Part shown: positions 16,367-30,402 of the stretch, piece by piece
Layout: each line of letters opens with the position of its first letter
Numbering within the stretch: the first letter of the stretch is position 1
Assembly (NCBI RefSeq): GCF_030398335.1
Contig: NZ_JAOAOP010000033.1
Location: 1 to 39,387, forward strand
Direction: 5' to 3'
DNA length: 39,387 nucleotides
DNA from: Aquibium sp. A9E412
GTDB lineage: Bacteria; Pseudomonadota; Alphaproteobacteria; Rhizobiales; Rhizobiaceae
Made by a program: the position numbers and the translations under genes
Notes under the pieces: model-generated
Database searches by the model: none
What the model was told of the DNA's origin: nothing
Seen by the model: the letters and a program-made list of their open reading frames with translations, nothing else

Positions 16367-17482
16367 TCACTCGGCCGGTCTGCGCACGCGCTCGGCGCCC
16401 GTCACCACCTCGCTGTGCAGCTTGCGCACCCGCGCGTAGTAGGGATAGACGAGCTCGGCGAAGTCGGCCTGCGACTTGTAGACCCTGGCGAAGAACGGGT
16501 CGTCGGCCAGGTAGTCCTGCACCACCTCGTTCTGCGCCTCGATGAACAGCTCGTAGTACTCGTCGGGCGTGTCGAGGAGCTGGATGCCCTCCTCCTCGTA
16601 TTCGCGCACCGCCTTGGCGTTCTCGTGCAGGTTGACCGCCTGGGTCATCGCCACATTGGCCATGACCGCCGTCTCCACGATGGCGCGCAGGTCCTCGGGC
16701 AGGTCGTCCCAGAAGTCGCGGCAGACGACCAGCTCGCCGACGTCGGTCTGCTGGTGCAGGCCCTGCAGGTAGTAGTAGTTCCAGATGCTGTCGAGGCCGA
16801 GGTTGCGGTCGTCGGCCGGGCCGATCCACTCGGCCGCGTCGATGGTGCCGCGCTGCGCCGAGGGCACGATGTCGCCGCCGGGCATGGCGACGGCCGGCAC
16901 GCCCATGGCGTTGTAGGTCTGGCCGGCGATGCCGGGCGGCGAGCGGTACTTGATGCTGCGGAACTCGTCCATGTTCTCGAACGGCTTCGAGAACCAGCCG
17001 AGCGGATCGGGACCCATCGGCTGCATCAGGAAGGGCACGACGTTCATGCCCATGATGTCCTGGGTGAGCTCGGTGTAGAGGGCGCGGCCCTCGCCGCTGT
17101 AATACCACGACATCAGGCTCTGCTGATCCATGCCGGTGCTGGCCGGCACGTTGGAGAACAGCACGTAGGCGGGGTGCTTGCCCGACCAGTAGTGCGGCCA
17201 GGCATAGCCGGCCTCCACGACGCAGTTGCTGACCGCGTCGAGGATCTCGAACGCCGCCACCTCGGCACCGTCCGGCAGCACCTCGACCTCGATGCGGCCT
17301 CCCGACATCGTCTCGACCTTCTCGGCGAAGTCCTCGACCAGACCGAAGTAGAGGCTCGAGGTGGGCACCGCGGTCTGGATGTTCATCCGGTGGGTCTCCT
17401 CCTGCGCGTGCAGCGCGCCCACCTGCGCCAGCGCCGCGACCGCGGCCCCTGCGCATGCGACCTTCATCGTCTTCAACACCAT
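16367..17482 (-). CDS. TRAP transporter substrate-binding protein (DctP/TakP-like)
   Basis: The 371-residue periplasmic protein has a signal peptide (MVLKTMKVACAG, then ALHAQ before EET near residue 27). The mature part has the DctP fold markers: AVPTSSLYFGLVEDFAEKVE, VEVLPDGAEVAAFEILDAV, and the conserved WIGPADDRNLGL region near the ligand carboxylate-binding arginine. These features and the length resemble the TakP/mannitol–chloroaromatic subgroup, which binds 2-oxoacids and other carboxylates. A strong GAGGAGG precedes the ATG. It is the last gene of a dctQ–dctM–dctP-type operon. Ligand unknown. Confidence 0.9.
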   Translation of the reverse strand: MVLKTMKVACAGAAVAALAQVGALHAQEETHRMNIQTAVPTSSLYFGLVEDFAEKVETMSGGRIEVEVLPDGAEVAAFEILDAVSNCVVEAGYAWPHYWSGKHPAYVLFSNVPASTGMDQQSLMSWYYSGEGRALYTELTQDIMGMNVVPFLMQPMGPDPLGWFSKPFENMDEFRSIKYRSPPGIAGQTYNAMGVPAVAMPGGDIVPSAQRGTIDAAEWIGPADDRNLGLDSIWNYYYLQGLHQQTDVGELVVCRDFWDDLPEDLRAIVETAVMANVAMTQAVNLHENAKAVREYEEEGIQLLDTPDEYYELFIEAQNEVVQDYLADDPFFARVYKSQADFAELVYPYYARVRKLHSEVVTGAERVRRPAE

Positions 17483-17547
17483 GCTCTTCCTCCTCTAGGT
17501 TTGGTCGTTTTTCGTGCTCCTCCCCGAAGCCGCCGGCCGGCGGGCGC

Positions 17548-18864
17548 TCACTCCAGCGCCCTGGGCAGCCACAGCACGATCTCGGGAAAGAGGACCAGCA
17601 GCAGGACGACCACGAGCTGCAGGACGACGAACTGGGTCATGCCGACATAGATGTCGCTCATCTTCCATTGCGGCACGACGCCCTTGAGGAAGTAGGCCGA
17701 CAGCGCCATCGGCGGCGTCAGCCACGACGTCTGGAGCGTCACGGCGATGAGGATGCTGAACCAGAGCGGGTCGTAGCCCATCTCGACCATCGTCGGCAGG
17801 AAGATCGGCACGATGATCAGCACGATGGGGATCCACTCCAGCGGCGAGCCGAGCAGGAAGACGATGCCCAGGATGATGAGGAGCATGACCGTCGGCGAGA
17901 ACGGCAGGCTCAGGAGATAGTCCGTCAGCAGGTTTCCGCTGCCCAGCCGGGAGAACACGGCGCCGAAGAAATTGGCCGAGCCGAGCAGGAACATGATCAT
18001 CGCGGACATGATGACGGTGTTGTAGACGCAGCGCTTGAAGGAGGCCCAGCTCATCTTGCGGTAGAGTACCGCCAGCACGAGCGAGGCCAGCGCGCCGCTC
18101 GCCGCCGCGTCGGTCGGCGTGGCGATGCCGGCGATGATGACGCCGAGGGTGAAGGCGATGACGATGGTCACCGGGATGATGCCGAGCAGCAGCTCGGTCA
18201 GCTTCTCGCCGCGCGTCGTCTCGCCGATCTCGTCTTCGGTCAGCGGCGGGCCGAGCTCCGGATTGAAGTAGCTGCGCACCAGCGTGTAGACGATGTAGAG
18301 CGTCGACAGCAGCAGCCCCGGCACGATGGCGGCGGTGAACAGGTCGGACACCGGCACGCCGACCACCGGGCCCATGACGATCAGCAGGATGCTCGGCGGA
18401 ATGAGGATGCCGAGCGTGCCGCCGGCCGCGATGGCGCCGGCCGAAAGCCGCGTGTTGTAGCCCGAGGCCTGCATGATCGGCGCGGCCATCACGCCGAGCA
18501 CCGTCACCGAGGCGCCGACGATGCCGGTCGCCGCGGCGAACACCGTCGCCACCAGCAGCACCACCAGGTAGAGCGAGCCGCGCACGCGGCCGAGCAGCAG
18601 GCGCAGCGCCTTGAACATGCGCTCCATCAGCCCCGACTGCTCGAGGATGAAGCCCATGAACAGGAACAGCGGGATCGCCGCCATCGTCGTGTTGCGCATC
18701 AGCGAGAAGAACTGGAACTGCATCAGCGCCACCACGCGGTCGCCCATGCCGAACCAGCCGAAGACCAGCGCGATGAAGATGAAGGTGAAGGCCATCGGGT
18801 AGCCGGTCAGGATGCCGACGAACACGAGGCCGAGCGAGATCAGGCCGAGCACGGGTTCGCTCAC
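17548..18864 (-). CDS. TRAP transporter large permease subunit (DctM family)
   Basis: The 438-residue membrane protein starts with GTG at 18864, which overlaps the TGA of the small-permease gene (GTGA). It has about twelve hydrophobic segments. Family stretches include GYPMAFTFIFIALVFGWFG (about 18–36), GTLGILIPPSILLIVMG (about 142–158) and LGSPLEWIPIVLIIVPIFLP near the C-terminus. It moves the substrate using the sodium gradient together with the small subunit. The frame stays open upstream of the GTG, but that part is a shadow of the small-permease gene. Confidence 0.92.
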   Translation of the reverse strand: MSEPVLGLISLGLVFVGILTGYPMAFTFIFIALVFGWFGMGDRVVALMQFQFFSLMRNTTMAAIPLFLFMGFILEQSGLMERMFKALRLLLGRVRGSLYLVVLLVATVFAAATGIVGASVTVLGVMAAPIMQASGYNTRLSAGAIAAGGTLGILIPPSILLIVMGPVVGVPVSDLFTAAIVPGLLLSTLYIVYTLVRSYFNPELGPPLTEDEIGETTRGEKLTELLLGIIPVTIVIAFTLGVIIAGIATPTDAAASGALASLVLAVLYRKMSWASFKRCVYNTVIMSAMIMFLLGSANFFGAVFSRLGSGNLLTDYLLSLPFSPTVMLLIILGIVFLLGSPLEWIPIVLIIVPIFLPTMVEMGYDPLWFSILIAVTLQTSWLTPPMALSAYFLKGVVPQWKMSDIYVGMTQFVVLQLVVVLLLVLFPEIVLWLPRALE

Positions 18865-19421
18865 AGCTTCGCCCCTTCCTCGTCGCGGAAGCGCCGGTTG
18901 GTGGCCACGCTGTAGAGGCTCTTCAGGAGCTCCGAGACGCCCTGCACGAACAGCAGCGCGCCGGTCACCGGCATCACCGTCTTGAGCGGATAGATGATCG
19001 GCATCATCGGGCTCGTCGGGATGCGCTCGCCGCGCATCCAGGAGGTCAGCGCGTAGTCGAAGGTCGCCAGGGTGAAGAAGTACATCGCCGGGAAGAACAG
19101 AAGCAGGGTGAACAGCGCGTCGATCACCCCCTGCCAGCGCGGCGACAGAACGGCGAACAGGAAGTCGGCCCGCACGTGCGAATCGCGGCCCAGCGTCCAG
19201 GCGGCGCCGAGCATGAACAGCGCGCCGTACAGCATGAAGGTGGCGTCGTAGGCCCACATGGTCGGGCTGTTGAAGCCGAAGCGCGCGATCACCTCGTAGA
19301 CCAGCGCGCCGACCATCGGCACGATCAGCCAGGCGGCCGCCTTGCCGACCAGCCTGCCGGGAAAGTCGAGGATCGCCGTCGCCGTCCGCAACCGGCGCTC
19401 GGCCGCAGCGCTCATCGCCAT
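18861..19421 (-). CDS. TRAP transporter small permease subunit (DctQ family)
   Basis: The 186-residue protein has four hydrophobic segments, with ARFGFNSPTMWAYDATFMLYG (about 46–66), GAAWTLGRDSHVRADFL (about 73–89) and a fourth segment near 134–162, the usual DctQ layout. It is the first gene of the TRAP operon. GGAAAGG lies 8 nt before the ATG at 19421; the ATG at 19415 is an alternative. A promoter and an operator-like sequence lie 114–158 nt upstream. Confidence 0.88.
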   Translation of the reverse strand: MAMSAAAERRLRTATAILDFPGRLVGKAAAWLIVPMVGALVYEVIARFGFNSPTMWAYDATFMLYGALFMLGAAWTLGRDSHVRADFLFAVLSPRWQGVIDALFTLLLFFPAMYFFTLATFDYALTSWMRGERIPTSPMMPIIYPLKTVMPVTGALLFVQGVSELLKSLYSVATNRRFRDEEGAKL

Positions 19422-19534
19422 GGCGACGGCCTTTCCGCCGGCGCGGGCGCCGCCGCGCCGGCCGCAGGGTGCGCGGCCCGGCTCAAGAGGCCCCCAGGGA
19501 CGATGCGTTCCTCATCCCCACCTCCGCGAAAAAC

Positions 19535-19550
19535 GAGACGAATAGGCTCA
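19535..19550. promoter_or_regulatory. operator-like site overlapping the TRAP operon start region
   Basis: GAGACGAATAGGCTCA matches 13 of 16 positions of GAGACGACAAGTCTCA at 21368–21383, the palindrome between the GMC and IclR genes. It lies directly downstream of the predicted -10 box of the TRAP operon, so a bound protein would block transcription start. The likely binder is the IclR-family regulator at 21521 (inference). Confidence 0.55.
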
Positions 19551-19579
19551 ATAAAACACCCTCCCTCGCATGTTGGCAA
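19551..19579 (-). promoter_or_regulatory. candidate sigma-70 promoter of the TRAP operon
   Basis: On the minus strand TTGCCA (19579–19574), a 17-nt spacer and TTTTAT (19556–19551) match the sigma-70 pattern at 5/6 and 4/6 positions. It is about 130 nt upstream of the small-permease ATG in a locally AT-rich patch. Confidence 0.5.
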
Positions 19580-19657
19580 CGACCAATCGGCCGTCGGCCA
19601 TGGTCCACGCCCGCGGCGGCATCGCCTGTCCGCCGCGGCCGCAGCGTCAAGGCGCCG

Positions 19658-21286
19658 TCACGCCGCCCGCCCCGCCGCCGCGGCGCCGGCCGCGCGGCGC
19701 CGGTCCTCGACGATCATGTCGCTCGCCTTCTCGCCGATCATGATCGCCGGCGCATTGGTGTTGCCCGACACGATCTCGGGCATGATCGAGCAGTCGGCGA
19801 CGCGCAGCCCGCGCACGCCGCGCACCCTGAGGCGCGCATCAACCACCGCGTCGGCGCCGATGCCCATCTTGCAGGTACCGGTCGGGTGGTAGATCGTCGT
19901 CGCGGTGTTGCGCGCCCATTCGAGCAGGCCGGCGTCGTCGTCGACCTGCGGGCCGGGCCGGAACTCCGCGGAAATCTTCGAGCTGAGCGGCGGCGCGGCG
20001 GCGATGCGCCGCGCGATGCGGATGCCCTCGACGATCGTGCGGCGGTCGGTCTCGGTGGCCAGGTAGTTGGGCCGGATCGCCGGGTGCTCGGCCGGATCGG
20101 CCGAGCGCAGCGCGATCTCGCCGCGGCTTTCGGGCCGCAACTGGCACACCGACATGGTGAAGGCGGAGAACGGGTGCACGCCCTCGCCGGGACTGTCGGC
20201 CGACCACGGCTGCACGTGGAACTGGATGTCGGGCGTCTCCAGATGCGCCGCCGTCTTCAGGAAGCCGGTGGCGAGGCTTGCCGCCATCGTCATCGGCCCG
20301 GCCCGGAACAGCGCGTATTTGAGCGCGATGCGCGCCCGGTTGAACAGGCTGCGCACCTCGTCGTTCAGCGTCGGCTCGTTGCACTTGAAGACGAGCCGCG
20401 CCTGCAGGTGGTCCTGCAGGTTGCGGCCGACGCCCGGCAGGTCGGCCGTCACCGCGAGGCCGAGCGCGCGCAGCGTCTCGGCCTCGCCGATGCCCGACAG
20501 CATGAGCAGCTGCGGCGAGCCGATGGCGCCGGAGGCGAGGATCACCTCGCCCTCGGCCGCCACGGTGTGCTCGCGGCCGAGGCCGTCGCGGTAGACGACG
20601 CCGGTCGCGCGGCCGTCCTCGACGACGATCCGCGACGCGTGCGCCCGGGTGACGATGCGCAGGTTCTCGCGCCGGCGCACGGGATGGAGATAGGCGACCG
20701 CGGCGCTGCAGCGGCGGCCGTTGCGCGCGGTGAGCTGGAAGTAGCCGACGCCTTCCTGCGTGGCGCCGTTGTAGTCGGGGTTGAACGGATAGCCGACCGT
20801 CTGGGCGGCCGCCACCCAGGCGTCGCACACCGGCCGGGCGAGCCGCATGTTGGAGACCCACAGCGGCCCGTCGGCGCCGTGGTAGGCGTCGGCGCCGCGC
20901 TCCTGGCGCTCGGCGCGCTTGAACAGCGGCAGGACGTCGGACCAGCCCCAGCCCTCCAGCCCCATCTGGCGCCAGCGGTCGTAGTCCTGCGGCTGGCCGC
21001 GCACGTAGAGCAGGCCGTTCAGCGACGACGAGCCGCCCAGCACCTTGCCGCGCGGCCAGTCGAGCCGGCGCCCGTTGAGGCCGGGGTCGGGCTCGGTCGT
21101 GTAGCACCAGTCGACCGACGGGTTGTGCATCGTCTTGAAGTAGCCGACGGGAATGTGGATCCACGGATTCCAGTCGCGCCCGCCGGCTTCCAAGAGCACG
21201 ACGCGCACCGAGGGGTCGGCGCTCAGCCGGTTGGCCATCACGCATCCCGCCGATCCGGCACCGACGATGACGTAGTCGGCCTTCAT
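19658..21286 (-). CDS. GMC family oxidoreductase (choline dehydrogenase-like), second copy
   Basis: The 542-residue flavoprotein starts MKADYVIVGAGSAG, placing the FAD-binding motif at residues 9–14. GMC signatures are GKVLGGSSSLNGLLYVRG (about 81–98) and GAIGSPQLLMLSG (about 265–277). The catalytic histidine is in YHPTGTCKMG and the C-terminal SGNTNAPAIMIGEKASDMI is intact. It oxidises an alcohol group on an unknown substrate. The start at 21286 is set by this N-terminus, with GAGGGGAG about 13 nt upstream. It lies between the TRAP operon and a divergent IclR regulator with an operator in between, so it probably oxidises the compound brought in by the TRAP system. Confidence 0.92.
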   Translation of the reverse strand: MKADYVIVGAGSAGCVMANRLSADPSVRVVLLEAGGRDWNPWIHIPVGYFKTMHNPSVDWCYTTEPDPGLNGRRLDWPRGKVLGGSSSLNGLLYVRGQPQDYDRWRQMGLEGWGWSDVLPLFKRAERQERGADAYHGADGPLWVSNMRLARPVCDAWVAAAQTVGYPFNPDYNGATQEGVGYFQLTARNGRRCSAAVAYLHPVRRRENLRIVTRAHASRIVVEDGRATGVVYRDGLGREHTVAAEGEVILASGAIGSPQLLMLSGIGEAETLRALGLAVTADLPGVGRNLQDHLQARLVFKCNEPTLNDEVRSLFNRARIALKYALFRAGPMTMAASLATGFLKTAAHLETPDIQFHVQPWSADSPGEGVHPFSAFTMSVCQLRPESRGEIALRSADPAEHPAIRPNYLATETDRRTIVEGIRIARRIAAAPPLSSKISAEFRPGPQVDDDAGLLEWARNTATTIYHPTGTCKMGIGADAVVDARLRVRGVRGLRVADCSIMPEIVSGNTNAPAIMIGEKASDMIVEDRRRAAGAAAAGRAA

Positions 21287-21366
21287 CCGCGCGCTGCTCC
21301 CCTCGTGTGCGGGCGGTCGGCCTGGCCCGCCGCCATCGCGTTTCAGGCAGCCTAGGCAATAAATAA

Positions 21367-21383
21367 TGAGACGACAAGTCTCA
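21367..21383. promoter_or_regulatory. perfect palindrome, candidate IclR operator
   Basis: TGAGAC-GACAA-GTCTCA is a perfect 6-bp inverted repeat with a 5-nt centre, in the AT-rich core of the 234-nt divergent spacer between the GMC gene and the IclR gene. On the minus strand it falls between a TTGAGA and a TATTGC box spaced 17 nt apart, a possible GMC promoter. A near copy lies at 19535–19550. Confidence 0.6.
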
Positions 21384-21399
21384 AAAATTTGGCTATCTC

Positions 21400-21419
21400 G
21401 ACGGAGCGGTGTCTCCGTC
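21400..21419. promoter_or_regulatory. second inverted repeat upstream of the IclR gene
   Basis: GACGGAG (21400–21406) and CTCCGTC (21413–21419) form a perfect 7-bp inverted repeat around CGGTGT, about 100 nt before the IclR start. It differs in sequence from the 21367 palindrome. It could be a leader hairpin or a second binding site. Confidence 0.35.
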
Positions 21420-21520
21420 TTTCGTCGATCCGGCGCATTCGCCGATTGATGGCCCGCGACCCATTCCATAGCTTAGGCGCGGCTGCCGTCCGGCAGCGGC
21501 GCCCCGCCACCAGGACAGCG

Positions 21521-22288
21521 ATGAGCGATCCGAAGGACACCATCCCCACCAATCTGCGGCTGCTCCTCCTGCTCGAGGAGGTCGCCGGGCGCGGCGTTCC
21601 AGTGACGCCGAGCGAGGTCATGCGGGCGCTCGGCCTGCCCAAGCCGACGGTTCACCGGCTGTTCGCGACGCTGGAGCAGGAGGGTTTCCTGCAGCGCGAC
21701 ATCGACGGCAAGTCCTATGCCCCCGGCCGCCGGGCGCGCGAGCTGGCCGGCGGCATCCTGTCGTCGCTGCGCGTGCGCACCGCGCGGCTGGCGATCCTGA
21801 CGCGGCTGGCCAACCGGATCGGCGAGACCTGCAACATCGCGCTGCCGGAGCGCGATTGCATGGTCTATCTCGAGCGGGTGGAGACCGAGTGGCCGCTGCG
21901 CATCCAGCTTCCCGCCGGCACCCGCGTGCCGTTCTACTGCACGGCGAGCGGCAAGATGTATCTGAGCTCGCTGCCCGACCATCACATCGACCGCTACCTG
22001 GCCAATGCGGAGCTCGTGCCGCACACGCCGCGCAGCCTGACCGACGCGCCGCGCCTGCGCGCCCAGCTCGACGAGATCCGCAGCGCCGGCTACGCCATCG
22101 ACGACGAGGAGTTTCTGGAAGGCATGATCGCGCTCGCCGTGCCGGTGCCCGACGGGCACGGTCGGCTGTTCGCGACGCTGTCGTTCCACGCGCCGACGCA
22201 GCGCTTCGACATCGCGCGGGCGAAACAGCACCTGTCGCAGCTTCGCGAGGCGGCCGCCGAGCTGTCGCGCCTCAGCGTGTCGGGCTGA
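21521..22288 (+). CDS. IclR family transcriptional regulator
   Basis: The 255-residue protein has an N-terminal winged helix-turn-helix (about residues 8–75, TPSEVMRALGLPKPTVHRLFATLEQEGFL) and a C-terminal IclR effector-binding domain with the conserved GETCNIAL, PFYCTASGKMYLSS and DDEEFLEGMIALAVPV stretches. The ATG at 21521 is chosen because the HTH follows at normal distance and AGGA precedes it; an upstream ATG adds about 24 unlikely residues. It is divergent from the GMC gene and near the TRAP operon, and palindromes lie in both control regions. IclR members respond to small aromatic or aliphatic acids. Confidence 0.93.
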   Translation: MSDPKDTIPTNLRLLLLLEEVAGRGVPVTPSEVMRALGLPKPTVHRLFATLEQEGFLQRDIDGKSYAPGRRARELAGGILSSLRVRTARLAILTRLANRIGETCNIALPERDCMVYLERVETEWPLRIQLPAGTRVPFYCTASGKMYLSSLPDHHIDRYLANAELVPHTPRSLTDAPRLRAQLDEIRSAGYAIDDEEFLEGMIALAVPVPDGHGRLFATLSFHAPTQRFDIARAKQHLSQLREAAAELSRLSVSG

Positions 22289-22306
22289 GGCGGCGCGCGC
22301 CGCGCC

Positions 22307-27543
<5,237 letters not shown>

Positions 27544-27662
27544 GCCTGCGCTCCGCTCGATCGTGGATCTCGACCTAGGCCGCAATCCAGCCAATCGTAA
27601 GGCAGATCGGGGCCGTCGTTCCAGCCCGGCCACGCAGGTCCCCGCGCGGCCGAGGCCGCCCT

Positions 27663-27690
27663 TTGCCTTTGCCGTGAAACCCGTTATGAA
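27663..27690 (+). promoter_or_regulatory. candidate promoter of the NDUFA9-like gene
   Basis: TTGCCT (27663–27668), a 16-nt spacer and TATGAA (27685–27690) make a moderate sigma-70 match about 35 nt before the ATG at 27726. The remaining 182-nt divergent spacer toward the caspase gene shows no clear second promoter. Confidence 0.35.
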
Positions 27691-27725
27691 GCGGCCGAAA
27701 ATCGGCACACGCGGACAGGGGCGCC

Positions 27726-28700
27726 ATGGCCACGATCAGCCCGAAACCCAAGCTCGTCACCGTCTTCGGCGGCTCCGGCTTCATCGGCCGCCATGTGGTG
27801 CAGGCGCTCGCCCGGCGCGGCTATCGCGTGCGCGTCGGCTGCCGCCGGCCCGAGCTCGCCCACCATCTGCAGCCGCTCGGCGCGATGGGCCAGATTCACG
27901 CCGTGCAGGCCAATCTGCGCTACCGCTGGTCGGTCGACCAGGCGGTCGAGGGCGCCGACCACGTCATCAACCTGGTCGGCATCCTGTTCGAGACGGGTCG
28001 CCAGCGCTTCGATTCGGTGCAGGCCTTCGGCGCCCGCGCGGTCGCCGAGGCGGCGCGCGCGGCCGGCGCCGGCCTGACGCAGGGCTCGGCGATCGGCGCC
28101 GACGCGCAGTCCGACTCCGACTACGCGCGCAGCAAGGCGGCCGGCGAGCAGGCGGTGTTCGAGACGCTGCCGCAGGCCGTCGTCATCCGCCCGTCGATCG
28201 TGTTCGGCCCGGAGGACGGCTTCTTCAACCGCTTCGCCAACATGGCCCGCTTCACGCCGGTCCTGCCGCTGATCGGCGGCGGCAAGACGCGGTTCCAGCC
28301 GGTCTATGTCTCCGACGTCGCGGAGGCCTTCGCCCGCACCGTCGACGGCACGGTCGCGACCGGCCGCATCTACGAGCTCGGCGGGCCGCGCGTGCTGACC
28401 TTCCGCGAGTGCATGGAGGAGATGCTGGAGGTGATCCAGCGCCGCCGCCTGCTGGTCGACGTGCCGTGGTGGCTCGCCCGCCTGCAGGGCCGGGTGCTCG
28501 GCATGCTGCCCGATCCGCTGCTGACGCTCGACCAGGTCAAGCTGCTGGCCACCGACAACGTGGTCTCCGAGGCGGCGCAGGCGGACGGCCGCACGCTCGA
28601 GGCCTTCGCCATCCGGCCGCACTCGATCGACGCGATCCTGCCCACCTATCTGTGGACCTACCGGCCGGCCGGCCAGTTCTCCGGCCAGCGCCCCGCCTGA
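27726..28700 (+). CDS. complex I NDUFA9 subunit family protein (NAD(P)-binding epimerase-like)
   Basis: The 324-residue protein has an atypical SDR fold with FGGSGFIGRHV (residues 14–24), VINLVGILFETGRQRF (about 79–94), a degenerate SDYARSKAAGE active-site segment and VIRPSIVFGPEDGFFNRFA. These are hallmarks of the NDUFA9/YfcH-like group related to the accessory 39-kDa subunit of respiratory complex I. In Alphaproteobacteria the role in complex I is inferred from family only. Its start is the ATG at 27726. It is followed after 12 nt by a permease gene on the same strand. Confidence 0.9.
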   Translation: MATISPKPKLVTVFGGSGFIGRHVVQALARRGYRVRVGCRRPELAHHLQPLGAMGQIHAVQANLRYRWSVDQAVEGADHVINLVGILFETGRQRFDSVQAFGARAVAEAARAAGAGLTQGSAIGADAQSDSDYARSKAAGEQAVFETLPQAVVIRPSIVFGPEDGFFNRFANMARFTPVLPLIGGGKTRFQPVYVSDVAEAFARTVDGTVATGRIYELGGPRVLTFRECMEEMLEVIQRRRLLVDVPWWLARLQGRVLGMLPDPLLTLDQVKLLATDNVVSEAAQADGRTLEAFAIRPHSIDAILPTYLWTYRPAGQFSGQRPA

Positions 28701-28712
28701 CCGGCCGCGCGC

Positions 28713-29483
28713 TTGGCGGAGGTCCTGCTGCCCGACGGCCTCGCGCCGGCGGGCGCGCTGCTACTCGTCGCCGCTAGCCTTCTGACCTCCGCGCTCACCG
28801 CCGCCTTCGGGCTGGGCGGCGGCGTGGCGATGCTCGCCGTTCTCGGCCTGGTTCTGCCGGTGGCGGCGCTGATCCCGCTGCACGGCGCCGTGCAGCTCGG
28901 CTCCAACGCCGGCCGCGCCTGGCACCGGCGCGCCGACATCGACCGCGCCATGGCGCTTCCCTTCGTCGCCGCGAGCCTGCTGGGCGCGGCGGCCGGCGTG
29001 CTGCTCGTGTTGCGGCTGCCGGATGCGCCGCTCAAGCTGCTGCTCGGCCTGTTCGTCCTCGCCATGGCCTGGCTGCCGCCTCCGCGGCCGTCCGCCGCCG
29101 CGCGGCCGGGCGCCGCGGGCCTTTATGCCGGCAGTGCGCTGATCGCGCTCGTCACCATGGTCGTCGGGGCGACGGGGCCGCTGCTCGCCGCGCTGCTCGG
29201 CCGGCGGTTTGCCGATGACCGGCGCCGCCTGGTGGCGACCCATGCCGCCGGCATGACCGTGCAGCACGCGCTCAAGGTGGCCGCCATCGGTGTCGCCGGG
29301 TTCGCCTTCGCGCCCTGGCTGCCGCTGCTCGCGGCGATGATCGCGGCCGGCTATCTCGGCACCCTCCTCGGCAGCCGGCTGCTCGACCGCCTGCCGCAGC
29401 GCGCCTTCGCGCTGGTCTTCCGGCTCTTGCTCAGCGTCCTCGCGCTCGACCTGGTGCGCCGCGGCCTGCTCGGCCCGGGCTGA
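28713..29483 (+). CDS. sulfite exporter TauE/SafE family protein
   Basis: The 256-residue integral membrane protein has about seven to eight hydrophobic segments. It carries the repeated glycine motif region SALTAAFGLGGGVAMLAVLG (about 27–46) and LITMVVGATGPLLAALL-like second half, the duplicated pattern of TauE/SafE. Family members export sulfite, sulfoacetate or other organosulfonates, but many are uncharacterised. The only workable start is TTG at 28713, with no clear Shine-Dalgarno, so the true N-terminus is uncertain. It overlaps no gene and converges on uppP with a 2-nt gap. Confidence 0.8.
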   Translation: MAEVLLPDGLAPAGALLLVAASLLTSALTAAFGLGGGVAMLAVLGLVLPVAALIPLHGAVQLGSNAGRAWHRRADIDRAMALPFVAASLLGAAAGVLLVLRLPDAPLKLLLGLFVLAMAWLPPPRPSAAARPGAAGLYAGSALIALVTMVVGATGPLLAALLGRRFADDRRRLVATHAAGMTVQHALKVAAIGVAGFAFAPWLPLLAAMIAAGYLGTLLGSRLLDRLPQRAFALVFRLLLSVLALDLVRRGLLGPG

Positions 29484-29485
29484 GC

Positions 29486-30292
29486 TCAGCCGAAGGCGAG
29501 CAGTGCCGCCAGGCCGACGCTGCCGACGACCAGACGCCACCAGCCGAACAGCGCGTAGCCGCGGCGCGAGACGAAGTCGAGCAGCGAGCGCACCACGAAG
29601 AGCGCGGTGATGAAGGCGGTGACGAAGCCGGCCGCGATGATCGGCAGGTCGGCCGCCGTCAGCACGTCGTAGTTCTTGTAGAGGTCGAAGGCGAAGGCGC
29701 CGGCCATGGTCGGCATCGCCAGGAAGAAGGAGAACTCGGCCGCCGAGCGCTTGTCGGCGCCGAGCAGCAGGCCGCCGACGATGGTGGCGCCCGAGCGCGA
29801 GGTGCCGGGGATCATCGACAGCGTCTGGAACAGGCCGATCTTGAAGCACATGGCGAGCGGGAACTGCTGCACGTCGGTGTAGCGCGGCCGCACCGCCCAG
29901 CGGTCGACCCACAGGAGCACGAAGCCGCCGAGGATGAGCATGACGCAGATCAGCATCGGCGTCTCGAACAGCACCGACTTGATGAAGCCGTGCGCCGAGG
30001 CGCCGATGACGGCGGCGGGCAGGAAGGCGAGCAGGATGCCGGCGACGAAGCGCTGCGTCGATGGGTCGCTGGGCAGCGCCCGCGCCATCGCCCAAAGCCG
30101 CGCCGAATAGACGCTCAGGATGGCGAGAATCGCGCCGAGCTGGATCAGAACCTCGAACGCCTTGCCGGTCGATTCGAAGCCGAGGAAGTGGCCGGCGAGC
30201 AGGATGTGCCCGGTGGAGGAGACCGGAATGAACTCGGTCAGGCCCTCCAGCGCGCCGAGAAGCAGCGCCTCCGCGATGGTCTGTTCGCTCAC
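29486..30292 (-). CDS. uppP: undecaprenyl-diphosphate phosphatase
   Basis: The 268-residue inner-membrane enzyme removes a phosphate from undecaprenyl diphosphate, recycling the lipid carrier for cell-wall synthesis; high levels give bacitracin resistance. The two active-site regions are present: [14 protein letters not shown] at residues 16–29 and PGTSRSGAT at 162–170. About eight hydrophobic segments and the length are normal. The start is GTG at 30292, read as [17 protein letters not shown]. It is divergent from the GST gene. Confidence 0.96.
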   Translation of the reverse strand: MSEQTIAEALLLGALEGLTEFIPVSSTGHILLAGHFLGFESTGKAFEVLIQLGAILAILSVYSARLWAMARALPSDPSTQRFVAGILLAFLPAAVIGASAHGFIKSVLFETPMLICVMLILGGFVLLWVDRWAVRPRYTDVQQFPLAMCFKIGLFQTLSMIPGTSRSGATIVGGLLLGADKRSAAEFSFFLAMPTMAGAFAFDLYKNYDVLTAADLPIIAAGFVTAFITALFVVRSLLDFVSRRGYALFGWWRLVVGSVGLAALLAFG

Positions 30293-30402
30293 GTTGTCAG
30301 GTCCGCCGCCGCTCGCTTGTCACTGTTCGCGTCTGCCCCTATAGCTCGAAGCCCAGCGGCTCCGGCCCAACGGCCGCCGAGGATTAGCCGCGCCGCCATC
30401 AA

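Noticed and set aside
17455-18915. 486-codon plus-strand frame opposite the TRAP large permease
   Set aside because: It is a Gln/Asp/His/Arg-rich antisense product of a hydrophobic membrane gene, with no start signal.
19507-19511. GGAAC on the minus strand upstream of the TRAP operon as a third EcfG promoter
   Set aside because: No GTT or CGTT occurs at 16–19 nt spacing; TCTTG follows instead.
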